Source: an uncultured Sphingomonadales bacterium (lineage in GTDB: Bacteria > Pseudomonadota > Alphaproteobacteria > Sphingomonadales > Sphingomonadaceae). Taken from it: a stretch of 64,000 bases of DNA. Each line of letters begins with the position of its first letter. Position 1 is the stretch's first letter. Position numbers and translations under genes: made by a program. The stretch covers positions 300,757 to 364,756 of the forward strand of contig CAIJLZ010000013.1 in the NCBI GenBank assembly GCA_903821605.1. Direction: 5' to 3'. This document shows, piece by piece, positions 8,619 to 18,036 of this stretch. The notes under the pieces were generated by a model. The model was not told the DNA's origin, ran no database searches, and was given only the letters and a program-made list of their open reading frames with translations.

Positions 8619-10943
8619 ATGGCTCAAGCCGGTCACGACAATGGGACCAATTTGAAAATCGTCCGTGACGCGGCGGGGCAACCCGACCCGGCGCCGATCG
8701 ACGATCTGGCCGAAGAGCTGATCAGCCCGGCATGGATCTCGCACGATGAAGATGGCGAGGCATGGGTGGATGAACTGCCGACCAATCGCTGGTCGCAGGC
8801 GGCCAACCTCCTATTGGGCGCAGGCGCGTTGATTTGGGCGGGTTTTGCCGGTGTGACGCTTGCCGCCGATCTCCCCGCTTATGGCGACCATTTGTTGCTG
8901 GTGCGCGATATCGCGACCTTTACCCTGCCGCTGATTCTGCTCGGGATGATGTGGTTGATGCTTAATCGCAGCGGCGGGGCTGAAAGCCGGCGACTCGATT
9001 TCGCCGCGCGCAAGCTGCAACGCGAAGCCGCCGGGCTGGATAGCGTGCTGGCGCTCATCAACGGGCGCATCTCCACCCATCATGCGCAGATTCGCGAACA
9101 GGCTGACGATTTGGCCAGCCTCGGCGAGACAACTGTCTCTCGTTTGGCGCAATCTCTGGGTGAATTGCATCGGGAACGGACCGAACTCGATAGCCAGCGG
9201 ATCGCGCTGGACGAGGCCACCGCCGCCGCCGGACGCCAGATGGAATTGCTGCTGCGCGACCTACCCAAGGCCGTCCAGCAAAGCCAGTCGATGACCGGCG
9301 CGATGGAACAGGCGGGCAGTACCGCCCATGAACAGGCCGTCGCGCTTGAAACGCGGCTCACCACCCTGTCGAGCCTTGCGCGCGATAGCGAGCGCGACGT
9401 CGGCAGCGTTGCCCAAAAACTGGCGGCCCAAATCGGCCAGATCGAAACCGCGAGCGAAGCCGCCAGCGCCCGCATCGCGGGGGCAGCCGTCGATCTTGGG
9501 CAGGCGATTGACAGCCATCTTGAACGCACCACCACGGCCGCCGAAGATGTGCGCCGCCTTGTCACCGAACAGGCCAAGGCGATTGCCGCCCTTTCCGATC
9601 AATCGCGCGCCGGTTTGGCAGAGGCCGCCACCACCGGCGTTGCGGCGCTGCACGCGTCGCTTGAGGCACTCGAAAAGCGGCTTGCCGCGCTCGACCAACA
9701 AGCCACTGGCGCCGCCGTGGTGCATCGTGCCGAGCTTGAACAATTGGCGGATGCGCTCGACGAGAATATCCGCGCCGTAGCCAGCCTGCACGAACGTGGC
9801 AGTGCGCAGGCGGCAGCGCTGAGCAACGATATCAAGGCCGAACATCAACAGATTGACGGGCTGATTGCCGCGCTGGACACGAGCCACGGCACGGTGGTGG
9901 CGTTGATCAACGAGGCCGGTGGTCTGGAGCAACGCCTGCACGGCATGGCGACGCTGCTGAACGATGATCTGCCCGGCATGATCGGTCGGGTGGATGAGCT
10001 GACATCCGAGAGCCTCAACCGTATTGCCGCCAGCCTACCTGAACTAGAGCGGGCCGAAGGGCTGGGCATTGCCATCGGTCAGGCCCTCGACGAGAATCAG
10101 AAGACGCTCAAGGCCCATAATCGGGTGGCGGAACTGCTCGCCGCCCGCACCCGATTGGAACTGGAGAAGCTGCAGCAGCAGGTCGCGGCATTACAGACCG
10201 ATCTGGAGGCAATTTCGACCAGCGGCAATGAAGTGGTGGCACACACCGCACCGCGCCTGCTCGATGCGCTGATCCGGGTGCGCGAGACGGCGGAACAGGC
10301 CGCGAGCAAGGCGCGTCAGGCCATTCTCGACGTAATTCCGCAGGTTAGCCAGACGCTCGCAGATCAAAGTGGCGAGGCGCTGGCCAAGGTGATCGGCACA
10401 AGCGTTGAAGATCGGATTGGCCTGTTGCAAGGCCATGCCCAAGAAGCCGTCGAGGCGGCGCAAAAGGCGTCCGAGCAACTGATGCGCCAGATGTTGACCA
10501 TCGCCGACACCACGGCCGGGATCGAGCAACGCTTTCAGGATGCGGCGGCGGAGCGCGCCGAGCAAGAAGGCGATACGCTGTCACGCCGGGTGGCCGCGCT
10601 GATTGAGGCGCTCAACTCAGCCTCAATCGACGTGACCAAGCTGTTGTCAAACGAGGTGACCGATACCGCATGGGCGGCCTATCTCAAGGGGGATCGCGGG
10701 GTGTTTACCCGGCGTGCGGTGCGTCTGCTGGATGCCGGCGAAGCGCGCAGCATCGTGCAATATTATCACGCGGACCCGGAGTTCCGCGATCAGGTCAACC
10801 GCTATATTCACGATTTCGAGGCAATGCTGCGTCAGGTGCTCGCCACCCGTGACGGCCAGTTGATGAGCGTGACCTTACTTTCATCCGATATGGGTAAGCT
10901 TTATGTCGCTTTAGCACAGTCAATCGAGCGCCTGCGGACTTGA
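8619..10943 (+). CDS. Membrane-anchored long coiled-coil protein, TipN-like candidate
   Basis: The 774-residue protein has a short acidic cytoplasmic N-terminus and two transmembrane segments (about 57-78 and 96-113). About 570 residues of Ala/Glu/Gln-rich coiled coil follow. The compact C-terminal domain is conserved-looking: AYLKGDRGVFTRRAVRLLD, RYIHDFEAMLRQVL and LLSSDMGKLYVALAQSIERL. Two N-terminal membrane helices plus a giant coiled coil is the architecture of the Caulobacter polarity factor TipN, so a cell-pole or division-site landmark role is proposed by architecture only. Start at 8619 is favoured by GGGGGAAG just upstream; an ATG at 8592 is possible. A chemoreceptor is unlikely because no sensor or methylation helices are visible. 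Confidence 0.7.
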   Translation: MAQAGHDNGTNLKIVRDAAGQPDPAPIDDLAEELISPAWISHDEDGEAWVDELPTNRWSQAANLLLGAGALIWAGFAGVTLAADLPAYGDHLLLVRDIATFTLPLILLGMMWLMLNRSGGAESRRLDFAARKLQREAAGLDSVLALINGRISTHHAQIREQADDLASLGETTVSRLAQSLGELHRERTELDSQRIALDEATAAAGRQMELLLRDLPKAVQQSQSMTGAMEQAGSTAHEQAVALETRLTTLSSLARDSERDVGSVAQKLAAQIGQIETASEAASARIAGAAVDLGQAIDSHLERTTTAAEDVRRLVTEQAKAIAALSDQSRAGLAEAATTGVAALHASLEALEKRLAALDQQATGAAVVHRAELEQLADALDENIRAVASLHERGSAQAAALSNDIKAEHQQIDGLIAALDTSHGTVVALINEAGGLEQRLHGMATLLNDDLPGMIGRVDELTSESLNRIAASLPELERAEGLGIAIGQALDENQKTLKAHNRVAELLAARTRLELEKLQQQVAALQTDLEAISTSGNEVVAHTAPRLLDALIRVRETAEQAASKARQAILDVIPQVSQTLADQSGEALAKVIGTSVEDRIGLLQGHAQEAVEAAQKASEQLMRQMLTIADTTAGIEQRFQDAAAERAEQEGDTLSRRVAALIEALNSASIDVTKLLSNEVTDTAWAAYLKGDRGVFTRRAVRLLDAGEARSIVQYYHADPEFRDQVNRYIHDFEAMLRQVLATRDGQLMSVTLLSSDMGKLYVALAQSIERLRT

Positions 10944-11015
10944 AGAAAGCGCCCTAAGCTGTTACCGTGATGTTGTTATTTGGTTTGTTGGTAGGTTCAG
11001 CGTTCAAGGAGTGAC

Positions 11016-11555
11016 ATGATGCGTACCAGTAATGGAAAAATATTTTCGGTTCGGAAGCTGAAGCTCGCTCTTATCCTCGGCATCGGGCTCACGGCCTCTC
11101 CCGCCGCCGCCGAGAACAGTTCCGTCGCCTTCGCCCAAACAAGCGCCCAGATCCTCGAAACGCTCAATCTCGGCGTGTCGAGCGATTTCAATTTCGGTAG
11201 CTTTACCTCCAGCGGTGCCGATGGCACGGTGCTGATCACCACTGATGGCACCCGCAGTGCGACAGGCGGCGTCAGCCTGGTGAGCGGGAACGCCTCACCC
11301 GCCAAATTCACCGTCACCGGATCAAGTGGCGAGCAACTGAGCGTCACCGGCCCCAGCGCAGACGTTGAGTTGACCAAGGAAGGCGGTGGCAGCAGCCTGA
11401 TACTCACCAACATCGTGATCAGCGCCCCGGAGAGCCTGCCCACCACCCCCGGCGAAGCTGCGGTCATTCAGGTAGGTGGCAAGCTTGTGATTGCCGCCAA
11501 TCAGGCGGCCGGCACCTATAGCGGGCAGTTCGACCTTACCGTCACCTATCAATAA
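11016..11555 (+). CDS. Secreted DUF4402 domain-containing protein
   Basis: The 179-residue protein has a Sec signal peptide ending near ASPAAA/E and then a beta-rich, Ser/Thr/Gly-rich mature part with FNFGSF near its start and a C-terminal GTYSGQFDLTVTYQ. This pattern fits DUF4402, a secreted family of unknown function whose fold resembles pilin-like or cell-surface beta domains. AAGGAG at 11006-11011 serves either ATG 11016 or ATG 11019; the second has better spacing. It stands alone between the coiled-coil gene and a convergent DUF1467 gene. It resembles the 40-49 kb secreted proteins in composition but not in motif. Confidence 0.75.
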   Translation: MMRTSNGKIFSVRKLKLALILGIGLTASPAAAENSSVAFAQTSAQILETLNLGVSSDFNFGSFTSSGADGTVLITTDGTRSATGGVSLVSGNASPAKFTVTGSSGEQLSVTGPSADVELTKEGGGSSLILTNIVISAPESLPTTPGEAAVIQVGGKLVIAANQAAGTYSGQFDLTVTYQ

Positions 11556-11561
11556 ACGCGG

Positions 11562-11831
11562 TCATTTCGCCCAATTGGTCATATCGATCATATCGATGGT
11601 GACCCAGCCATTGACGTAATTGGCATAATATAGGCCGAAGAGTGCGCCCGATAATAAGGTCGTGCGCCAGACAATCTTGCGCGCGCTGAAATTGACCGGC
11701 GCGCTCTCGGCATGGCCGGGTTCATGCGTCCCGCCGATATCGGCATGGGTCCGCACCCCCATGGGCAGCACCATGAACAGCGCCGCGAACCAGAACAGGA
11801 AATAAATGGCGAGAGCTGAACCCCAAAACAT
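11562..11831 (-). CDS. DUF1467 family small membrane protein
   Basis: The 89-residue product has two transmembrane segments (about 5-27 and 58-78) around a short polar loop with GVRTHADIGG and GHAESAP. It matches the alphaproteobacterial family DUF1467, whose function is unknown. It is the last gene of the nuo-birA-coaX-rnj run and lies 15 nt behind the RNase J gene, so it is probably co-transcribed. It is convergent with the DUF4402 gene, 6 nt away. Confidence 0.85.
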   Translation of the reverse strand: MFWGSALAIYFLFWFAALFMVLPMGVRTHADIGGTHEPGHAESAPVNFSARKIVWRTTLLSGALFGLYYANYVNGWVTIDMIDMTNWAK

Positions 11832-11846
11832 GGCTCGTCCTTTACC

Positions 11847-13490
11847 TCAGATACGAATGATCGACACATCGACAATCGGCTTCTTGCCGGTCCACGCGGC
11901 GGCACAACGGCGCACCGCCAAGCGAATGGCCTCACGCAGCTTGTCTTCGTCCCTACCGTCATATTTCGCGATAGCGGTTTCCGCCTGCGCCATCGCATCG
12001 TCGATGAAGTCTTGCTTATCCTCTTCGACCGGCACGCCCATCGGCTTGATCGCCGGACGGCCATGGAGACAGCCATCGGCATCAATCGCCACCGCGACCT
12101 GAATCGTGCCATATAGCGCGAGGCGGCGACGCTCGGTAATCGTCGTGCCATCGGCGGGTAGAATCACATCACCATCAAGCACCAATCGGCCCGTGGTCTC
12201 ATAACCGATATGCGTCGGCCCCTTCGGCGCCAATCGGATCACATCGCCGTTCGACTGGACAATGGTCCGCTTGATCCCCTGTTCAACGCCAAAGCGCGAC
12301 TGTTCCGCCATATGCCGCCGCTCGCCATGCACCGGGACGAGAATTTCGGGCCGCAGCCAGCCATAAAGCGCGGCCAGTTCGGGACGGCCGGGATGGCCGG
12401 AGACATGGACATGGGCCTGCTTTTCGGTGATCATGATCACATTCTTGCGGGCCAGATTATTCTGCACCACGCCAATCGACTTCTCATTGCCCGGAATCTG
12501 GCGCGACGAGAAGATTACGCTATCGCCCTGTTCCAGCTTGATCGGGTGATTATCAGCCGCGATCCGGGCCAATGCTGCCCGATCTTCGCCCTGCCCACCG
12601 GTGGCCACCACCAGCACATCGCGCCGGGGCAGGTTCATGGCGGTGTCGAAATTGATCACTTCCGGGAAGTTCTTGAACATGCCGCAGGCCTTGCCGACCG
12701 CGAGAATGCGATCAAGCGAACGCCCCGCGACGCAAAGCTTGCGCCCGGTTTCGCGTGCGACATCGCCAAGCGTCTGGAGCCGGGCCGCGTTCGAGGCAAA
12801 GCTGGTGACAACGACGCGCCCGCGCGCCGCCGATACGCATCGCAGCAGGTCCGTTTTAACGCCGCCTTCACTTCCCGATGCGCTGGAGTTGAACACATTG
12901 GTGCTGTCACACACCAGCGCCAACACCCCCGCGTCACCAATGGCTTGCAATTCGGCAGGCGATGCGCCCTCGCCGATCACGGGATCATCATCAAGCTTCC
13001 AGTCGCCCGTATGGAAAATCCGGCCATAAGGCGTGTCGATCAGCACCGCGCTCATATCCGGGATCGAATGGGCGAGCGGGATATAGCTGCAATGGAACGG
13101 CCCAATCTGCATGGTGCCGCGATCCGGGATGATGTGGACCTTGACCTTGTCGGCAATGCCCTCTTCCTCCAGCTTGCCCAAGATCAGGCGCGCGGTGAAT
13201 TCGGTGGCATAAAGTGGCACGCCAAGATCGGCCGACAGATAAGGGATCGCGCCGATATGGTCTTCATGCCCATGGGTCAGCACCACGCCGAGCAGATCCT
13301 TGCGGCGCTCTTCGATAAAGCTCAGATCAGGCAGAACCAGATCGACACCCGGATAATCGGTGCCCGCAAAGGTCAGGCCAAGATCGACCATCAGCCATTT
13401 GCCCTGACAGCCATATAGATTGACGTTCATGCCAATTTCGTCCGAGCCCCCAAGGGCCAGGAACAGCAATTCATTACCCGGTGTTGTCAC
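11847..13490 (-). CDS. rnj: Ribonuclease J
   Basis: RNase J is a metallo-beta-lactamase/beta-CASP exo- and endonuclease acting in RNA decay and 5' processing, and in many alphaproteobacteria in rRNA maturation. The 547-residue protein has the zinc motif HGHEDH (73-78), the further metal ligands in HTGDWKLD, and the beta-CASP motifs HVSGHPGRPELAALY and VPVHGERRHM. The start is GTG at 13490 (MTTPGNELLF). It follows coaX by 30 nt and precedes the DUF1467 gene. No E. coli-type RNase E is in view. Confidence 0.95.
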   Translation of the reverse strand: MTTPGNELLFLALGGSDEIGMNVNLYGCQGKWLMVDLGLTFAGTDYPGVDLVLPDLSFIEERRKDLLGVVLTHGHEDHIGAIPYLSADLGVPLYATEFTARLILGKLEEEGIADKVKVHIIPDRGTMQIGPFHCSYIPLAHSIPDMSAVLIDTPYGRIFHTGDWKLDDDPVIGEGASPAELQAIGDAGVLALVCDSTNVFNSSASGSEGGVKTDLLRCVSAARGRVVVTSFASNAARLQTLGDVARETGRKLCVAGRSLDRILAVGKACGMFKNFPEVINFDTAMNLPRRDVLVVATGGQGEDRAALARIAADNHPIKLEQGDSVIFSSRQIPGNEKSIGVVQNNLARKNVIMITEKQAHVHVSGHPGRPELAALYGWLRPEILVPVHGERRHMAEQSRFGVEQGIKRTIVQSNGDVIRLAPKGPTHIGYETTGRLVLDGDVILPADGTTITERRRLALYGTIQVAVAIDADGCLHGRPAIKPMGVPVEEDKQDFIDDAMAQAETAIAKYDGRDEDKLREAIRLAVRRCAAAWTGKKPIVDVSIIRI

Positions 13491-13520
13491 CTGAACTCAA
13501 TCCAATCCAAAAAAAGACAC

Positions 13521-14297
13521 TCAGCCGGTCCGGCTGCGATACATGATAATCAGACCCCTAATGGTCAGGTCGGATTCGATCGCATCGAAAACCGCGCTAT
13601 GCTGTTCGAAGAGAGTAGCCAGCCCGCCCGTGCCGATAACCCGCACCGGTCGACCGATCTCTTCCTTCATACGGGCAACAAGCCCTTCGATCATCGCGAT
13701 ATACCCCCAATATACGCCGATCAACATCTGATCTTCGGTATTGGTGCCAATCACCTGTTTGCTTTCAGGCGCACGGATCGCGATCCGCGGCAGCTTGGCC
13801 GCCGCCGCCACCAGCGCATCCAATGACAGGTTAATGCCCGGTGCGATAATGCCGCCCGCATAATTTCCCATAGAATCAACATGATCGAATGTTGTTGCGG
13901 TACCGAAATCGATCACGATCAGGTCGCCGGAATGGGCAGCATGGGCCGCAATCGCGTTAATCGCCCGGTCTGCGCCCACAGTCTTGGGCTCATCGACCAA
14001 CAGGCCAATACCCCAGGGCAATGCGTCACTCCCGGCCACCAACGCATCAACGCCGAAATATTTCTGCGCCAGCACTTCAAGATTATGGAGCGCCCGTGGC
14101 ACCACTGTCGCGATAATGACATGCTCGACCACCGAGCGGTCACGCCCACCAAGCATCAGCAACTGATTCAACCAGACCGCATATTCATCGGCCGTCCGGC
14201 GCGGGTCGGTCGCAATGCGCCAACGCTCGACAATCTCTTCGCCATCAATCAGGGCGAAGACAATGTTGGTATTTCCGGCATCAATCGCGAGCAACAT
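13521..14297 (-). CDS. coaX: Type III pantothenate kinase
   Basis: CoaX phosphorylates pantothenate in the first step of coenzyme A synthesis. It is unrelated to CoaA, insensitive to CoA feedback and requires a monovalent cation. Motifs: [13 protein letters not shown] (phosphate-binding loop), [23 protein letters not shown] and [14 protein letters not shown] 14297 gives [11 protein letters not shown] and 258 residues, with GGAGGAG just upstream; the frame extending to 14318 is not needed. It sits between birA and rnj, a conserved alphaproteobacterial order. Confidence 0.95.
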   Translation of the reverse strand: MLLAIDAGNTNIVFALIDGEEIVERWRIATDPRRTADEYAVWLNQLLMLGGRDRSVVEHVIIATVVPRALHNLEVLAQKYFGVDALVAGSDALPWGIGLLVDEPKTVGADRAINAIAAHAAHSGDLIVIDFGTATTFDHVDSMGNYAGGIIAPGINLSLDALVAAAAKLPRIAIRAPESKQVIGTNTEDQMLIGVYWGYIAMIEGLVARMKEEIGRPVRVIGTGGLATLFEQHSAVFDAIESDLTIRGLIIMYRSRTG

Positions 14298-14324
14298 CGG
14301 CTCAACTCCTCCCGTCACTTCTCG

Positions 14325-15029
14325 TTAGATCAGGAATATATCCCCGGCGTGAATGGTCTCTACCCTAGCATCCGCAAGGCGCAAGCGTAACGCGCCATCT
14401 GCAGCCATGCCGTCAAACAGGCCATCCACCTGTTCACCTTCACCCATGACCGCGCGCAGCGGCGTACCGATCGGGAAGCAACGCGCCGACCAGCGCGCGG
14501 CGATTGCCGCTAGCCCCTGTTGCCGCCAGACCACCAGCATCCGGGCAAAGCTCGCCGCCAGTTCGGCCACCATGTCATCGGGCGAGATCATCGCCAAACC
14601 GGCCTCAGCGAGGCTGATCGTGGCCCGGTCCGGGATGGCCGGCGCATGGGCAAGGTTGACGCCAAAGCCGATGATGATGGCATCGCCTTCCCGCTCCAAC
14701 AAAATCCCGGACAGCTTAGCCCCGTCAAGCATCAGATCGTTCGGCCATTTGATCTTGAGCCGATCCGCCCCCGTCAACGGCAGCAACACGGCATCAAGCG
14801 CGACCGCCGCCACCAGTGCAAGGCTTGGTGCAGGCGGGTCGCCGGGCAAGAGCCGAACAAGTGTCGAGGCATAGAGATTGCCGGGGGCTGCGGCCCATGG
14901 CCTGCCCTGTCGGCCACGGCCGCCAGTCTGGTGATCCGCCCGGAGCCAGACGGCTTCGGCGGCACCGGCTTTCGCCCATGCCGCCATGTCATCATTGGTC
15001 GACCGCGTTTCCGCGACCGAACGAATCAT
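14325..15029 (-). CDS. birA: Biotin--[acetyl-CoA-carboxylase] ligase
   Basis: The enzyme activates biotin with ATP and attaches it to the biotin carboxyl carrier protein and other carboxylases. The 234-residue protein has the ligase core with TRSTNDDM near the N-terminus, the biotinyl-AMP loop GGRGRQGRPWAA, KWPNDLMLDGAKLSGILLE and GFGVNLAHAP, plus a short C-terminal domain. The N-terminal DNA-binding domain of E. coli BirA is absent, so it should be a non-regulatory (group I) ligase. It begins 5 nt after nuoN. Confidence 0.93.
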   Translation of the reverse strand: MIRSVAETRSTNDDMAAWAKAGAAEAVWLRADHQTGGRGRQGRPWAAAPGNLYASTLVRLLPGDPPAPSLALVAAVALDAVLLPLTGADRLKIKWPNDLMLDGAKLSGILLEREGDAIIIGFGVNLAHAPAIPDRATISLAEAGLAMISPDDMVAELAASFARMLVVWRQQGLAAIAARWSARCFPIGTPLRAVMGEGEQVDGLFDGMAADGALRLRLADARVETIHAGDIFLI

Positions 15030-15034
15030 GCCGT

Positions 15035-16480
15035 TCAGAACAAGGCCCCTGCGGCGCGACCGCTGAGCGTTGCGAGGATCGGGATCGCAAGATAGCCGAG
15101 CGGCGACACCGCCAAGGCCGTGGCTGTCATCAGCCCGGTCTCGACCAGCGTCGATGCCGGGATCATCGCGTCCGAAGCCGGTTCGTCGAAATAGATGATC
15201 TTGACGACCTTGATATAATAAAAAGCGCCGATCACCGATGTCGCAATACCAACCGCTGCCAGCGGCAACAGGCCAACCGCAACGGCGGCATCAAACACGA
15301 GGAACTTCGGCCAGAAACCGAACAGCGGCGGGATACCCGCAAGCGAGAACATGAACACCGCAAATGCGGCAGCCAGACCCGGACGGCTGCGCGACAGCCC
15401 CGCCAGCGCCGAGATGTTTTCCACCGGACGGCCCTCGGCATCGCGCATCTGCAAGACACAGACAAAGCTGCCGATCGTCATCACGACATAGACCGCCAAA
15501 TAGGTCAGGACCGCTGCGATCCCTTCCTTGGTACCAGCCGCCAGACCGATCAGCGCAAAGCCGACATTGTTGATCGACGAATACGCGAGCAAGCGCTTGA
15601 TGTTCGTCTGGTTGATCGCGGCAACCCCACCGAGAACGGTGGAGGCAAGCGCGGCGAAGATCACGATCTGCTGCCACTGATCAGCGGCCGAGCCCATGGC
15701 CTCTACCGCAAGGCGCACGCCCATGCCCATGGCGGCCACTTTCGGGGCCGAAGCGAAGAAGGTCGTCACCGGGGTTGGTGCGCCCTCATAGACGTCCGGC
15801 GTCCACATATGGAATGGGACGGCGCTCACCTTGAAGGCAAGGCCGGAAAAGACAAAGACCAGACCGAACAGCTTGCCCATCGACATGCCCTCGCCATAGG
15901 CCTTGGCAATGCCAGCGAACGAGGTTGTGCCGGTGAAGCCATAGACCAGCGAGATGCCATAGAGCAGAATGCCCGATGCCAGCGCGCCGAGGACGAAATA
16001 TTTCAGCCCCGCCTCCGCCGAACGGCTGTCCGACCGCATGAAGCTTGCCAGCACATAAGCGGCAAGGCTGTTCAGTTCGAGGCCGACATAAAGCGACATC
16101 ATGTCACCCGCCGACACCATCATGCCCATGCCGACGCACGCCAGCAGGATCAGGATCGGATATTCGGCACGCAAGCCGACATGGCTGCCATCCGCAAGCT
16201 GGAAAAAGCGCGGTGCGATCAGGATCGACGCACCAGCGGCAAAATAGATCAGCACCTTGGAGAACGCCGCAAAGGCATCGGCCTGATATTGGCCACCAAA
16301 GGCAACGCCCTGCCCGCAATTCAGCGTCAGGCCTGCCACGAACAGCAGCAGCACAGACGCCCAACTGATGGCGCGCGTCGCTTTGTCACCAGCCCAGCCC
16401 GCCACCAGCAACAGCACAAGCGCGCCAATGGTGAGGACCAGTTCCGGCAGCGTCAGGGTGAGGGATTCAACGTAGCTCAT
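15035..16480 (-). CDS. nuoN: NADH-quinone oxidoreductase subunit N
   Basis: NuoN is one of three antiporter-like proton-channel subunits in the membrane arm of complex I. The 481-residue protein is almost wholly transmembrane, with the proton-pathway stretches VGLELNSLAAYVL and the Lys-containing FKVSAVPFHMWTPDVYEGAP. Its ATG overlaps the nuoM TGA by one base. Conserved Glu and Lys residues of the channel are visible, so it should be active in proton pumping. Confidence 0.97.
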   Translation of the reverse strand: MSYVESLTLTLPELVLTIGALVLLLVAGWAGDKATRAISWASVLLLFVAGLTLNCGQGVAFGGQYQADAFAAFSKVLIYFAAGASILIAPRFFQLADGSHVGLRAEYPILILLACVGMGMMVSAGDMMSLYVGLELNSLAAYVLASFMRSDSRSAEAGLKYFVLGALASGILLYGISLVYGFTGTTSFAGIAKAYGEGMSMGKLFGLVFVFSGLAFKVSAVPFHMWTPDVYEGAPTPVTTFFASAPKVAAMGMGVRLAVEAMGSAADQWQQIVIFAALASTVLGGVAAINQTNIKRLLAYSSINNVGFALIGLAAGTKEGIAAVLTYLAVYVVMTIGSFVCVLQMRDAEGRPVENISALAGLSRSRPGLAAAFAVFMFSLAGIPPLFGFWPKFLVFDAAVAVGLLPLAAVGIATSVIGAFYYIKVVKIIYFDEPASDAMIPASTLVETGLMTATALAVSPLGYLAIPILATLSGRAAGALF

Positions 16481-18036
16481 CAGTGTTGCCCCTCCCCATG
16501 GGCAGCTTCAGGTGCGTGTTCTGCGGCAACGACCGGCTTGGCCGCGCCCTTCTTCAGCTGGGCATCGCCCGGCGGGTTGGCACGTTCGATACGCGCCAGC
16601 AGCACGCCAACATCGGCGCGCATCGGGGCGATGAAGCTTTCCGGATAGACGCCCATCCACAGCACCACCGCCGCAATCGGGGCCATGATCAGCCATTCGC
16701 GCTTGTTCATGTCCGGCATCGCCGCGACATCCACCTTATCGAGTTCGCCATAGGCGACCCGGCGATAGAGGTAGAGCATATAGGCTGCGCCCAGAATGAT
16801 CCCGGTCGTCGCGACAAACGCCACCCAGCTATTCGCCTCATAGGCACCGATCAGCGAAAGAAACTCGCCGACGAAGCCCGATGTGCCCGGCAGGCCGATG
16901 CTCGCCATGGTGAACAGCAGAAAGAACAGCGCATATTTCGGCATGTTGGTCGCCAGGCCACCATAACGTGCGATTTCACGGGTATGGAGCCGGTCGTAGA
17001 TGACCCCAACGCACAGGAACAGGGCCGCCGCGACCAGACCATGGCTCAACATCACCACCAGCGCGCCTTCGATCCCCTGACGGTTGAAGGCGAACAGACC
17101 GATGGTCACAAACGCCATATGCGCGACCGACGAATAAGCGATCAGCTTCTTCATGTCGGACTGCACCAGCGCGACCAGCGAGGTATAGACCACCGCGACC
17201 AGCGACAGGCCCATCACCAGCGGCACGAATTCGGCCGAGGCTTCCGGGAACATCGGCAGCGAGAACCGCAGCAGGCCATAGCCACCCATTTTGAGGAGCA
17301 CGCCCGCAAGGATCACCGAACCGGCAGTAGGTGCCTGCACGTGCGCATCCGGCAACCAGGTGTGAACCGGCCACATCGGCATTTTGACCGCGAAGCTGGC
17401 GAAAAAGGCCAAGAACAGCAGCGACTGGGCATGAACCGGGAAATCATAGTTCATGAGCGTCGGAATATCGCTCGAACCCGCCTGCTGTGCCATCCACATC
17501 ATCGCGATCAGCATCAAGACCGAGCCAAGCAGCGTGTAGAGGAAGAATTTATAGCTGGCGTAAATCCGGTTCACCCCGCCCCAGATGCCGATGATCAGAT
17601 ACATGGGGATCAGACCGGCTTCGAAGAAGATGTAGAACAGGAACAGATCCTGCGCCGCGAACACGCCGACCATCAGGCTTTCCATCAGCAGGAACGCGGC
17701 CATATATTCTGGCACGCGCTTCTCAATGGCTTCCCAACTGGCGAGAATGCAGATCGGCATCAGGAACACCGACAGCATGATCAGCATCAAGGCGATGCCA
17801 TCAATCCCGAGCGCCCATGCGAATTTACCGAACAGCGGCGCGCTCTCGACGAACTGCCACTGGGCACCGCCAATGTCGTAATTGGCCCATAGCGCGATCC
17901 CGAGCGCGAAATCGACCAGTGTCGCGATCAGCGCGATCCAGCGCGCATTGGTCGCATTGGTGAACAGCGCAACCGCCGCCGCCACCAACGGCACCGCGAT
18001 CATGACGGAGAGAAGAGGAAAGCTCATCATGATCAC
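16480..18036 (-). CDS. nuoM: NADH-quinone oxidoreductase subunit M
   Basis: NuoM is an antiporter-like proton-pumping subunit of complex I. The 518-residue protein carries [20 protein letters not shown] (the Glu-containing helix), [20 protein letters not shown] and [13 protein letters not shown]. The longest frame starts at GTG 18036, overlapping the nuoL TGA; ATG codons at 18030 and 18027 are equally possible and change only two or three residues. A charged Pro/Ala-rich C-terminal tail ends in EAAHGEGQH. Confidence 0.97.
   Translation of the reverse strand: MIMMSFPLLSVMIAVPLVAAAVALFTNATNARWIALIATLVDFALGIALWANYDIGGAQWQFVESAPLFGKFAWALGIDGIALMLIMLSVFLMPICILASWEAIEKRVPEYMAAFLLMESLMVGVFAAQDLFLFYIFFEAGLIPMYLIIGIWGGVNRIYASYKFFLYTLLGSVLMLIAMMWMAQQAGSSDIPTLMNYDFPVHAQSLLFLAFFASFAVKMPMWPVHTWLPDAHVQAPTAGSVILAGVLLKMGGYGLLRFSLPMFPEASAEFVPLVMGLSLVAVVYTSLVALVQSDMKKLIAYSSVAHMAFVTIGLFAFNRQGIEGALVVMLSHGLVAAALFLCVGVIYDRLHTREIARYGGLATNMPKYALFFLLFTMASIGLPGTSGFVGEFLSLIGAYEANSWVAFVATTGIILGAAYMLYLYRRVAYGELDKVDVAAMPDMNKREWLIMAPIAAVVLWMGVYPESFIAPMRADVGVLLARIERANPPGDAQLKKGAAKPVVAAEHAPEAAHGEGQH

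Noticed and set aside
14816..16648. 610-codon plus-strand ORF
   Set aside because: Lies opposite birA, nuoN and the end of nuoM; no motif or ribosome-binding site.
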